64,000 bases of DNA, taken from Tsuneonella sp. CC-YZS046 (GTDB taxonomy: Bacteria; Pseudomonadota; Alphaproteobacteria; Sphingomonadales; Sphingomonadaceae). The DNA lies in assembly GCF_035581365.1 (NCBI RefSeq), contig NZ_CP141590.1, positions 434,001-498,000 on the forward strand. Direction: 5' to 3'. The translations under genes and the position numbers were made by a program. Under the pieces are notes generated by a model. It ran no database searches, was not told where the DNA came from, and saw only the letters and a program-made list of their open reading frames with translations. Shown in pieces: positions 8,989 through 16,169 of this stretch; the first letter of the stretch is position 1, and the number at the start of each line of letters is the position of its first letter.

Positions 8989-10257
8989 ATGAACAGTCCC
9001 CTTGAGAGCAGCACTTTCGACATCGACCATCGGTTCACCCAGCAGTCCGGTCTGTCGACTGGTCCGGTGCCGTTGGAACCCTATTATTCGGAGGAGTTCT
9101 ATCAGGCGGAGAAGGAGCAGATCTTCAAGCGCGCCTGGCTGGTGATCGGGCGGGTGGAAGATATTCCGGAGCCTGGCGATTTCATGCGCCGCGATGTGAC
9201 CATCGCCGGCGTTTCCGTGCTCCTCACGCGCACCAAGGGCGGTGAGATCCGGGCCTTCCACAATACCTGCTCGCACCGCGGGACGGAAGTGGTGATGGCG
9301 CGGGAAGGCAAGGCATCGCGCTTTGTCTGCCCCTATCACAACTGGACCTATCGCAACGACGGTTCCCTGATGGGCGTGCCGGACGAGAGAGCGTTCTTCG
9401 GGGTCGACAAGAGCAAGTGCGGGCTGGAGCCGATCGCGGTGTCCATCTGGGAAGGCTACATCTTCATCAATCTCCAGAAGGCTCCCGAAGTGACGCTGGA
9501 GGAGTTTCTGGGTCCCCTTGCGGATTATCTGGCGGGCGTGCCCTATACTTTCCCCGACAATGCCTTTGTCGTGCGGGCGGATGTGGGCGCGAACTGGAAG
9601 ATCGTGTCCGACGCTTTCCTGGAAAGCTACCATATCCCGGCAATCCATCCCGAAACGATCGGGGCGACTTTCTCGTCCAACGAGAATCCGTTCGCGCGGC
9701 TGCTCGATGCCAAGCTGCTGGGCCAGCACGCCCATGTTTCGATGTATGGGAATCCGAACTTCGAATTGCAGGAAAAGCACAAGATCGATCGCGTCGCGCA
9801 GAAGCTGGAAGGTGCCGGCAGCGTCATTTCCGCCAACAAGCTGGACGACATGCAGCAATTCCTCGCGCATCCGGTCGTGAACCCGACGAAGACGAGCGGA
9901 TGGTCGATGGATTCCGTGCATATCTTCCCGCACACCCATATCAACTGGGGCCCCGGGGGCTTCTGGCTGCACCAGTTCTGGCCGTTGGCGGTCGACAAGA
10001 CACGGCATGAAGCGCGCTTCTTCATGGCCAAGCCCATGACGATGCGCCAGCGCCTGCAGCAGGAGCTTTATGTCGCTCGCGTGCTGGAGGTCATCGCGGA
10101 AGACCTGTGCAACATGGAACGCACCCAGCGCGGGGTGAGCGCGGGAGCCAAGCAGTTCATGCAATTGCAGGACAATGAAGTCGCCATCCGGCGTTCGATC
10201 GACAATGTGATGCGCTGGGCCTCTGCCGGCACCGTGAAGGAGGCACTTGCAGCATGA
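8989..10257 (+). CDS. Rieske non-haem iron oxygenase, alpha subunit
   Basis: 422 residues. The Rieske [2Fe-2S] ligands are Cys94 and His96 (CSHRG) and Cys114 and His117 (CPYHNW). The catalytic domain has the mononuclear iron motif in DAFLESYHIPAIH, with His215 and His220 as ligands; a downstream aspartate is expected as third ligand. The family hydroxylates or demethylates aromatic and related substrates using electrons from a ferredoxin and reductase. No reductase, ferredoxin or classical beta subunit is encoded nearby, so redox partners must come from elsewhere. It starts 24 bases after the PQQ gene, and its last codon overlaps the next gene by ATGA. The substrate is unknown. Confidence 0.92.
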   Translation: MNSPLESSTFDIDHRFTQQSGLSTGPVPLEPYYSEEFYQAEKEQIFKRAWLVIGRVEDIPEPGDFMRRDVTIAGVSVLLTRTKGGEIRAFHNTCSHRGTEVVMAREGKASRFVCPYHNWTYRNDGSLMGVPDERAFFGVDKSKCGLEPIAVSIWEGYIFINLQKAPEVTLEEFLGPLADYLAGVPYTFPDNAFVVRADVGANWKIVSDAFLESYHIPAIHPETIGATFSSNENPFARLLDAKLLGQHAHVSMYGNPNFELQEKHKIDRVAQKLEGAGSVISANKLDDMQQFLAHPVVNPTKTSGWSMDSVHIFPHTHINWGPGGFWLHQFWPLAVDKTRHEARFFMAKPMTMRQRLQQELYVARVLEVIAEDLCNMERTQRGVSAGAKQFMQLQDNEVAIRRSIDNVMRWASAGTVKEALAA

Positions 10258-10604
10258 GCGACGCAAATATGTTGCCGGCCGAGTTCGCGGATCTGGAGCG
10301 GTTCGTCGCGCATTGGGCGAAGCCCACGGTGAATGAGCGGGTCGATGCCAGGTGCCGCAGCACCATGGCCGAGATCACGGAATTCTACGATGCGCTGATC
10401 GTGCGTGCGAGCGATATTCTGGATTACCTCGATCAATTTCCGCTGCATGACATGCCGGAGGATGCGGCTCGCCTGGCGCAATTGCTGCTGGCGCTAGTTC
10501 AGGCATCGGTTGCGGTGGAAATTCAGGGGCAGCCCTTGCCGCCCAAGACGGAATATCCGTTCCGGGTCGAACTGGTCGGGGGTGTGGCTCCATACGGATA
10601 TTAG
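10254..10604 (+). CDS. Small unknown protein coupled to the Rieske oxygenase
   Basis: 116 residues, starting within the stop of the oxygenase gene (ATGA overlap), so the two are translationally coupled. It is predicted to be largely alpha-helical up to residue 90, with a motif EITEFYDALIVRASDILDYLD and a second helix LAQLLLALVQASVAVEIQ. There is no signal peptide, cysteine cluster or known domain that I recognise. It is much too short for a classical beta subunit (about 160-180 residues in a cystatin-like fold), yet its position is where a small subunit would be. It may be an accessory or stabilising partner of the oxygenase. Function is unknown. Confidence 0.7.
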   Translation: MSDANMLPAEFADLERFVAHWAKPTVNERVDARCRSTMAEITEFYDALIVRASDILDYLDQFPLHDMPEDAARLAQLLLALVQASVAVEIQGQPLPPKTEYPFRVELVGGVAPYGY

Positions 10605-10649
10605 GGCGCGCCGGCAGGAACGGCGTGCTTTCATGATAGGGAGAGATTG

Positions 10650-11174
10650 ATGTTTGCTGGTGCGAATGCGCTTGTTCAGGGCGCATGGTATGTGAGGGAT
10701 CTGGATGAGGCCCTGGCGATCTGGATCGAGCGGGGGGCGGGTCCCTTCCGGGTTGCCCGGCATATGGTGATCGATACGGAATATCGCGGGCAGCCATCCC
10801 AGCTCGAACTCAGCGTGGGCTGGGGCCAGTTCGACGGGATGCAGGTCGAATGCGTCCAGCAACACAACGACGCTGCCTCTGCCTTCAAGGACAGCTATCC
10901 GGATGGCCCGCCCCCGGGGATCGGTGGCATCCATCACTTCGGCATGATCAATCATGATTATGACAAGGCGCTTGCCGGATGCCTCTCGCAAGGCTTCCAG
11001 CCCGCGACGTCGGGCAATTTCAACGGCACCCGCTTCGCCCATGTCGACACGCGGGAGGCCTATGGCTTCATGACCGAGCTTACCGAAGGCACCGAGGCTA
11101 TCCTGACCTTTTATCGCGACGTCGAGGACAGCGCGCGGAACTGGGACGGCAAGGACCCGATCAGGCCGCTTTGA
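10650..11174 (+). CDS. VOC (glyoxalase/bleomycin-resistance) superfamily protein
   Basis: 174 residues with the two beta-alpha-beta-beta-beta repeats of the vicinal oxygen chelate fold. The N-terminal half contains QGAWYVRDLDEAL and the second half contains GGIHHFGMINHDYDKAL and FAHVDTREAYGFMTELTE. Candidate metal ligands are the histidine pair in GIHHFG and a glutamate in the last strand. VOC members catalyse isomerisation, epimerisation or extradiol ring cleavage. Here a role as lyase, epimerase or dioxygenase downstream of the Rieske step is plausible but not provable. The ATG at 10650 lies behind a GGGAGAG ribosome-binding site, and the next gene begins 11 bases after its stop. Confidence 0.8.
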   Translation: MFAGANALVQGAWYVRDLDEALAIWIERGAGPFRVARHMVIDTEYRGQPSQLELSVGWGQFDGMQVECVQQHNDAASAFKDSYPDGPPPGIGGIHHFGMINHDYDKALAGCLSQGFQPATSGNFNGTRFAHVDTREAYGFMTELTEGTEAILTFYRDVEDSARNWDGKDPIRPL

Positions 11175-11185
11175 GCCGGGGAGGT

Positions 11186-12091
11186 ATGCGGATGGCTTCT
11201 GAGACTGGCCGGGGCCTTGCCCCTTCCAGCGAGCTGGATCTGGTGTTCTGGCCGGTCGGGCATTCCGCGCTCAGTCTTCAGGAGCATCTGGAGATTGCCA
11301 AGGCCGGAAACTTCACCAGCCTTGCGATCGCGCCGAACCGCGCCAAGGCAATGATGCAGCAAGGTCTGACGGCTGCGGACCTTGTGGAAATGGCTGCCGG
11401 GCACGGAGTGCGCTACACCCAGCTCGACGGCATTGCGACCTGGGTCAAGGACTGGCGCGCGACGAAGGGCGATCCCGATCTGAATGCCTGGATCGAGGGG
11501 CTTTTCGATATCGACATGGTGGAAGCGCTGGAGATTGGCGCGGCGCTGGGGGCGCAAGCCGCGGTGGCCGTTCCCTTCTTCGATGAAGGCAGCATTCCGC
11601 ATGACCGGCTTGTCGAGGATTTTGCGAAATTTTGCGACATATCCGCCGGATACGGAATTGAAATTCATATTGAATTCATTCCATTCTGGGGCCTTCGCGA
11701 TCTGCCGGCGGTGTGGGACATCGTATCGGCGGCCGATCGCGGAAATTCCGGGATCGTGGTGGACACCTGGCACCTGCAAAAAGGCTCGCGCGATTTTCGG
11801 CGGGATATGGAACTGCTTCGCGCCATCCCCGGAACGTTCCTGAAGCATGTGCAACTGGCGGATGCGGATCTCGCCGCCCATGCCGACACCTTGGCCGGAG
11901 ACGTGATGTTCCGGAAATTTCCCGGCGAGGGGGAACTGGAGATCGCGGAGATGCTCTCCATCATCATGGAGAAGGGGCAGTTGCGGAGCGTCGGCCCGGA
12001 AGTGGTCAATGCCAACCTCGCGGATATGGCAACCCTGGAAATCGGTGAGCGCGCAGGGGCGGCCACAAGAAAAATGCTCAACCGGGCCTGA
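11186..12091 (+). CDS. Sugar-phosphate isomerase/epimerase-like TIM-barrel protein
   Basis: 301 residues of the xylose-isomerase-like TIM-barrel family (AP endonuclease 2 superfamily). Barrel strands with likely metal ligands are visible: IEIHIEFIPFW (Glu), GIVVDTWH (Asp and His) and FLKHVQLADAD (His and Asp). The family includes epimerases, dehydratases and hydroxypyruvate isomerase-like enzymes, and in catabolic clusters often acts on keto-acid or dehydroshikimate-like intermediates. The ATG at 11186 has GGGGAGG directly upstream; an ATG six bases further on is an alternative. It is the last gene of the six-gene operon. Confidence 0.82.
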   Translation: MRMASETGRGLAPSSELDLVFWPVGHSALSLQEHLEIAKAGNFTSLAIAPNRAKAMMQQGLTAADLVEMAAGHGVRYTQLDGIATWVKDWRATKGDPDLNAWIEGLFDIDMVEALEIGAALGAQAAVAVPFFDEGSIPHDRLVEDFAKFCDISAGYGIEIHIEFIPFWGLRDLPAVWDIVSAADRGNSGIVVDTWHLQKGSRDFRRDMELLRAIPGTFLKHVQLADADLAAHADTLAGDVMFRKFPGEGELEIAEMLSIIMEKGQLRSVGPEVVNANLADMATLEIGERAGAATRKMLNRA

Positions 12092-12229
12092 CCGGAAGGT
12101 GCCTGACTATCTCCAGGCGGAAGATAACCGGCCGCTTCGCGGCGTGCAGCAGGATCAGGCCAGCCCCCGATGCGGATTATGGGGTCCGCACGCCGGTGCA
12201 AACCCCATGCTCATGGGCGGACGCGAAGA

Positions 12230-12406
12230 TCAGCTGTTGTCTTCGACCGGCGCATCCGGGCCGTTTTTCTTGATGGAGTCGATGGCGTTCTGCGCCGATG
12301 CCCTGGATTTGTAGCCTTCGGTCGAGAACATCACCTCGGAATTATACTTGAAGCGGGCTCGGAACTCGCCCGCCTTGTCCTTGTATATCTCGAATGTGTG
12401 CGCCAT
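12230..12406 (-). CDS. YegP-family (DUF1508) small protein
   Basis: A 58-residue protein, complete with an AGGAGG ribosome-binding site a few bases before the ATG at 12406. The sequence starts MAHTFEIYKDKAGEFRARFK and continues with GYKSRASAQNAIDSIKKN, the standard pattern of a single DUF1508 unit: F-x-I-Y-K-D... W/F-R-x-R, then E-x-Y-x-x-K-x-x-A-x-x-x-I. E. coli YegP has two such units; one-unit versions are common in proteobacteria. The biochemical function is not established. It lies between the catabolic operon and the degraded stretch left of the integrated element, and is itself intact. Confidence 0.82.
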   Translation of the reverse strand: MAHTFEIYKDKAGEFRARFKYNSEVMFSTEGYKSRASAQNAIDSIKKNGPDAPVEDNS

Positions 12407-12804
12407 GCTTTCCTCCTGTTGCTAACGGGTTGATCGAAAACGAGCTTGTCATTCGGCAGGTAGTGGCGACCTTCGATCCGCACTTCGCTGCCTCGCCAAT
12501 TGACAAGAATGCATGGCTTGGTGGACGCAGGCAGATCCGGGTTGGCGGCATATTCGAGCGCTGTATTCAGGGTCATGCCTCCGATTTCCGGGTGATATTC
12601 GCCTTTGCGTTTGACCGCGATGATGGCCGGCGCCTTGACCCAGCCTGGCGAGGCTATTTGCGCCGCGACATTGAGCGAGGTCAGCATCCCGATCCAGGCA
12701 AGGCCCGCCAGGAACATCACCGCGCCCGCGCCCATGCAGCCCAGCAGGGCGCCATAGCCAGCCGCGTCCAGCCCAAGCTCGCGCCGCGCGACCAGCGGCA
12801 GCAT
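12331..12804 (-). pseudogene. Collapsed MFS transporter fragment (DUF894-like)
   Basis: Residues 1-29 of this frame (MLPLVARRELGLDAAGYGAL and on) resemble a mid-protein loop and helix of MFS exporters of the DUF894/EntS-like group. They are joined directly to FLAGLAWIGMLTSLNVAAQ, a helix that normally lies about 30-40 residues later. An in-frame stop lies just upstream, so the first half of the transporter is gone. After SPGWVKAPAI the similarity ends, and an unrelated segment (KGEYHPEIGGMTLNTALEYA...) follows, which runs through the ribosome-binding site of the YegP-like gene. The whole looks like a transporter gene with at least two deletions, fused to something else. It is not expected to be functional. 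Confidence 0.55.
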
Positions 12805-12820
12805 CGCCCAGAGCGCGCTG

Positions 12821-13015
12821 GACCTGGAAGGCGGAATCGACTATCCATTATTATGGCCAATATTGTGGATTGCCGATCCTTTCGGATACTTGCGGCAAGT
12901 GATGGAACGCGCTTCGCCCGCCGGATTCTTCCATTACCTTGAATGGCCACGGCGGATAGTTACCATGTGGTTGCCGGAAGGCCCACGGGCCTGGAATTAC
13001 ACGGCAAGTCTTTGA
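12821..13015 (+). pseudogene. Possible gene remnant left of attL
   Basis: A plus-strand frame from 12821 to a TGA at 13013 reads DLEGGIDYPLLWPILWIADP, continues with FGYLRQVMER and ends in MWLPEGPRAWNYTASL. The tryptophan/proline-rich, low-rarity composition looks like real protein. No start codon with a ribosome-binding site is visible except an internal ATG at 12902. The frame begins where the collapsed transporter ends. It may be the tail of a gene truncated by the rearrangement. I do not recognise the family, and it may be chance. Confidence 0.25.
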
Positions 13016-13018
13016 AAA

Positions 13019-13066
13019 TATGGTGCCGGCTACAGGATTCGAACCCGTGGCCCCCTGATTACAAAT
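13019..13066. repeat. attL: displaced tRNA-Thr 3' end
   Basis: 48 bp identical to 22169-22216 except for one base (t at 13038, g at 22188). It contains the CCA end, acceptor strand, T-arm and variable region up to the anticodon loop of the tRNA on the minus strand. Past 13066 the sequence diverges, so no complete tRNA is present here. The left copy has the canonical T-loop base, suggesting it is the original chromosomal tRNA end and that the element supplied the right copy. Confidence 0.9.
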
Positions 13067-13183
13067 TTGCGTTTGGTCGTTCTCTCGCATTGCCTGCCAT
13101 TGCATAAAGTTGCAGAAAACCGCTGAATCCCTTGCCATTATCGTACCTACCGTTGTATGGTGTTGCTTACCGTTCCTGAAACG

Positions 13184-13201
13184 GTGCTTATTCAGTGCTT
13201 A
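13184..13201 (+). repeat. Left subterminal repeat, candidate integrase arm site
   Basis: GTGCTTATTCAGTGCTTA: two GTGCTTA units with a four-base spacer, 23 bases before the integrase start. The same 18-mer with one change is at 22105-22122, just inside the right end. A third degenerate unit (TTGCTTA) is at about 13163-13169. Paired direct repeats inside both ends of a tyrosine-integrase element are the usual arrangement of arm-type binding sites. Confidence 0.6.
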
Positions 13202-13223
13202 TTATCGAGGCTGGTAATCACGC

Positions 13224-14462
13224 ATGGCAACGATCACGATCCGGGCAGTCAAGGCATTCCAGGCGGATGAAAAGCCCGCCTTTCTATGGGATGACGAGGT
13301 GCGGGGCTTTGGCCTGTTGGCGCAGCCATCGGGCAGCAAGACCTATGTGTTCCAGTATCGGGCGGGCATAGGGCGCGCAGGCAAGGTGCGCCGCGTCACG
13401 CTCGGCAAGCACGGCAACCTTGCCCCCGATGAGGCGCGCAAGCTGGCCAAGGGGCTGGCAGCGGAGGTGGCCAAGGGCGGCGACCCGGTCGGGGACCGCA
13501 AGGCCAAGGCGGCGAGACAGGCGCTTACACTCAGCCAAGTGCTGGACAGCTTCATTGCCGATCACGCCAAGCAGAACCTGAAAGAAAAGACGTGGGCCGA
13601 ATATGAGCGGCTGGCGGACAAGATCATTAAGCCTGCGCTCGGCGCAATCGAGGTTGACGCACTTAAGACCGAGGACGTTGCGCGTTTCTATCGGGATGAG
13701 CGCAAGCAGGCGGCTACACAGGCGAGTTTAGCTGTTCGGGTGTTATCGTCTGCATTGTCTTGGGCGCAGGAACATGGTTTGCGCGGCGTTGGACCTAACC
13801 CGGCGCGGATCCGGCTGGCAGGCACCCGCAGGCGCGAGCGGCTGTTTAGCGATGCCGAGGTTGCCCGCATTCTGGCCGCGCTCGACAAGCTGGAAGCGGA
13901 CAACACCATTTGCCCCCAGGCGGCGCTTGGCGTGAGGTTGCTCTTCGCCACGGGATGCCGCGTTGGCGAGATATGCGCCCTGCGCTGGGAAGATGTTGAC
14001 CTTGAAGCCGGAGTAATCCGCTGGGGTGACACGAAGACCGGCTATCTTGAAAAGCCGATCACGGGGGAAGGGCGGGCCTTGCTGAAAGCCGCGCCCCGCA
14101 TTGTCGGCAGTCCATGGGTTTTGCCTGCCATCACAGCGCCCATGAAGGCGCTTCGCCTTGAGATCGTGCGCGAGGCGATGGAAGAGGCGATGAGCGCGGC
14201 CAGCGTCGAAGCTGGCGAAAATGCCAGCCTGCACCTGATCCGGCACTGGTTTGCCACGAAGACCTATAACAACCCGGCCATCGCCCTGCCGGTCGCCATG
14301 AAGATCGTGGGGCACAAGTCGGTCGCGGCGGCGATGCGATACGCTCACCCGCAGCGCGAAGAGATCGCCAAGGCTGCCGAGGCGGCATCGAAGCTCCGTA
14401 CGGCATCGGTGAAGGCCGCAGCCAAGCGCGGCAAGGTTGTGCAGATGGCAGCGTCAAAATGA
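13224..14462 (+). CDS. Tyrosine-recombinase integrase (DUF4102-type arm-binding domain)
   Basis: 412 residues. Residues 1-90 form the N-terminal arm-DNA-binding domain typical of P4/CP4-57-like integrases (FLWDDEVRGFGLLAQPSGSKT, RVTLGKHGNLAPDEAR). A SAM-like core-binding domain follows, then the catalytic domain with Arg246 in GCRVGEICALRW, His337 and Arg340 in LHLIRHWFA, His364 in GHKS and the nucleophile Tyr373 in MRYAHP. The full R-H-R-H-Y set is present, so the enzyme should be active. It catalyses site-specific integration and excision at the tRNA-Thr target. It lies beside attL, at the far end of the element from the intact tRNA. The next gene starts in its stop codon (ATGA). Confidence 0.95.
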   Translation: MATITIRAVKAFQADEKPAFLWDDEVRGFGLLAQPSGSKTYVFQYRAGIGRAGKVRRVTLGKHGNLAPDEARKLAKGLAAEVAKGGDPVGDRKAKAARQALTLSQVLDSFIADHAKQNLKEKTWAEYERLADKIIKPALGAIEVDALKTEDVARFYRDERKQAATQASLAVRVLSSALSWAQEHGLRGVGPNPARIRLAGTRRRERLFSDAEVARILAALDKLEADNTICPQAALGVRLLFATGCRVGEICALRWEDVDLEAGVIRWGDTKTGYLEKPITGEGRALLKAAPRIVGSPWVLPAITAPMKALRLEIVREAMEEAMSAASVEAGENASLHLIRHWFATKTYNNPAIALPVAMKIVGHKSVAAAMRYAHPQREEIAKAAEAASKLRTASVKAAAKRGKVVQMAASK

Positions 14463-15178
14463 GTGCGTGGGATGACTATCAGAGAGCGACCCGCCACTAT
14501 TGGCTGGCGCACGTCACGCCGGAGTCCGTCGCGGCCGCGCTGGCGGACTTCTCGCTGCAACCGCAGGTAAGCTTTGATTGGATTGCCGAGGCGATCAAAA
14601 GTGTTCCGACTGGACTAAGCCCGTTTGAATGGGACGGTTGCGAAGCGTTTACCGGACGGGCTTGGCCGCCAAATCGAACCACGGCGCGGGATGCGTGGAG
14701 AGATTTGTCCGGGGCTATCGGGGCCGTTTTTGAGATAATCTTGGAAAAGCAGCCCGAATTGGAATCCGGTATCAACGAGGATGATTCTCGGCGCATTCAG
14801 GCAGCAAGAGAGGCGCTAGGTGATCTATGGGATGTAGCCCGCTCGCGCGAGACTATGGACGCGGAGCCTAGGAAATATCGAAGCACTGCGGCCAAGGAAC
14901 TACGTATCGAGCAGGCGCTAGTGCTCTCCATCATTTTTAGGCGCGCGTTCGGCAGAGACGCGACAATCGACAACAGGGAAGTCACCGCAGGCGGCCTGTG
15001 GCCAGACTTTTACCGACGCATCATGGCATTGGCTTTCGATGCTCCGATAACGCGGCGCGATGAAACTGTGCTGGATGAGGCGCGCTCGCAAGTGCTCGAA
15101 ATCCGTAGGCGGATGCGTGAAAGATTTGGGGCAGGCGAAGACGACGAGGGGTATTTGTATTTTGGATTAGAGAATTAA
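14459..15178 (+). CDS. Unknown protein translationally coupled to the integrase
   Basis: 239 residues, starting in the integrase stop (ATGA). It is mostly alpha-helical and soluble, rich in Trp and acidic residues, with no signal peptide, membrane segment, cysteine cluster or nucleotide-binding motif. A tryptophan-rich N-terminus (WDDYQRATRHYWLAHVTPES) and an Arg-rich helix before an acidic end (EIRRRMRERFGAGEDDEG) are the only notable features. I do not recognise a family. Genes in this position in integrative elements are often directionality factors or cargo; at 239 residues it is long for the former. Codons include more rare ones (ctt, gat, att) than the chromosomal genes nearby. Confidence 0.7.
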   Translation: MSAWDDYQRATRHYWLAHVTPESVAAALADFSLQPQVSFDWIAEAIKSVPTGLSPFEWDGCEAFTGRAWPPNRTTARDAWRDLSGAIGAVFEIILEKQPELESGINEDDSRRIQAAREALGDLWDVARSRETMDAEPRKYRSTAAKELRIEQALVLSIIFRRAFGRDATIDNREVTAGGLWPDFYRRIMALAFDAPITRRDETVLDEARSQVLEIRRRMRERFGAGEDDEGYLYFGLEN

Positions 15179-15244
15179 TAAACCCCCGTGCAACGCAACT
15201 AGCAGCGCGACAAATGGTGAGCCTCTGCAAACGGAGGCAAACCA

Positions 15245-15457
15245 ATGGACCCGCAAATCAATACAGAATTGCTAGTGGTAAAGGAGGCGGCGGATTATTG
15301 CCGTCTCAGCCAGAGCTATCTCAACACCTTACGCGTTAGCGGTGGCGGTCCGGCCTTTCTCAAGCTTGGCAGCGCCGTCAGATATCGTCGTACCGATCTC
15401 GATGCATGGCTGGAATCCCGGCTTGCCCGATCAACTAGTGCGCGGGAGATGGCATGA
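15245..15457 (+). CDS. AlpA-like helix-turn-helix protein (excisionase/regulator)
   Basis: 70 residues of the MerR-like/AlpA DNA-binding family (HTH_17). LLVVKEAADYCRLSQSYLNT is the helix-turn-helix, followed by the wing GPAFLKLGSAVRYRRTDLDAWLESR. AlpA-type proteins in P4-like satellites and integrative elements act as excisionase or activate integrase and early genes. The overlap with the next frame (ATGA at its stop) begins a run of coupled genes up to the primase. A purine-rich GGAGGC stretch lies about 10 bases before the start. Confidence 0.85.
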   Translation: MDPQINTELLVVKEAADYCRLSQSYLNTLRVSGGGPAFLKLGSAVRYRRTDLDAWLESRLARSTSAREMA

Positions 15458-15729
15458 TGGACCGCCCCGCACTGGCCGCGATCTGGCCGCCGACCGCTGC
15501 CGTTGCAGCCCTTGCCGGGCACAACCCCAAGTCACCGATGCAGGCGATCCGGGAGAAGTGCCTGGATTGCACCGGCTATCAGCCATCCGAAGTGGCACGT
15601 TGTGAGAGCGTGATTTGCCCGCTGTGGCCGTTCAGGGCTGGAAAGCATCCTTACACCGCATCGGCGCTGAAAAAGGCCGCCCTGGACGCATCTTTTGAGA
15701 AAACAGGGGCGGTTGAGGGGGAGTCATGA
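15454..15729 (+). CDS. Small Cys-rich phage-type protein
   Basis: 91 residues. The core KCLDCTGYQPSEVARC, then CPLWPFRAGKHPY, has four cysteines in a C-x2-C...C-x4-C arrangement and the CPLWP-F-R-x-G signature. Small proteins with this signature are frequent in proteobacterial prophages and mobile elements, close to replication genes, and probably bind zinc. The function is not known. It overlaps both neighbours by four bases, so it is co-translated with the AlpA-like protein and the next gene. Confidence 0.75.
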   Translation: MMDRPALAAIWPPTAAVAALAGHNPKSPMQAIREKCLDCTGYQPSEVARCESVICPLWPFRAGKHPYTASALKKAALDASFEKTGAVEGES

Positions 15730-16169
15730 CGATGCAGACAGCATGGGAGGCCGCCGTTGCGGCGGAAAAGTTCGCCCGTTCGACGATGGAACAATACCGC
15801 GCCGAGATACTTGTCCCCGCCGATAAGGCGTATGCTGAGGGGCGGGCGACGTTTCAGCATTTGAGCGGCGCGGAGGAAGGTTGGGAACCCTACACGTCTG
15901 CCCTTGCCGACGCCCTTGATGCCATGATCCTGACGCCTGCCCCGACGCTGGCGGACGTTGTGTTCAAGTTGGAACGGGGGCTGGCGGACGGCGCGTTCGA
16001 TGGGCGCGGCGACACCAACCGGAAGATCCGCGTGGTGGTGGAGGATGTTCGTCGCCTTGGCATCAATCAGTTTGCCGCTTCCAAGACAGAAGCGGCATCT
16101 GTCACCGAAGGCTGGCCGCTGTTTAGCAATTGCGATGATGACACGCCGCCGGAGGGTGATGCCGCGTGA
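15726..16169 (+). CDS. Small unknown protein of the element
   Basis: 147 residues, helical, with an acidic C-terminal end (NCDDDTPPEGDAA). The start overlaps the upstream stop; a second in-frame ATG lies six bases on. There is no recognisable domain, no membrane segment and no signal peptide. It is translationally coupled to the primase gene on its right by a GTGA overlap. Homologous-looking unknowns often sit directly before primase-helicase genes in sphingomonad prophages, so a replication accessory role is possible, but this is only a guess from context. Confidence 0.65.
   Translation: MTMQTAWEAAVAAEKFARSTMEQYRAEILVPADKAYAEGRATFQHLSGAEEGWEPYTSALADALDAMILTPAPTLADVVFKLERGLADGAFDGRGDTNRKIRVVVEDVRRLGINQFAASKTEAASVTEGWPLFSNCDDDTPPEGDAA

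Noticed and set aside
13019-13066. A second tRNA-Thr at attL
   Set aside because: Only the 3' half is present; the sequence diverges right after the anticodon loop, so no cloverleaf can form.
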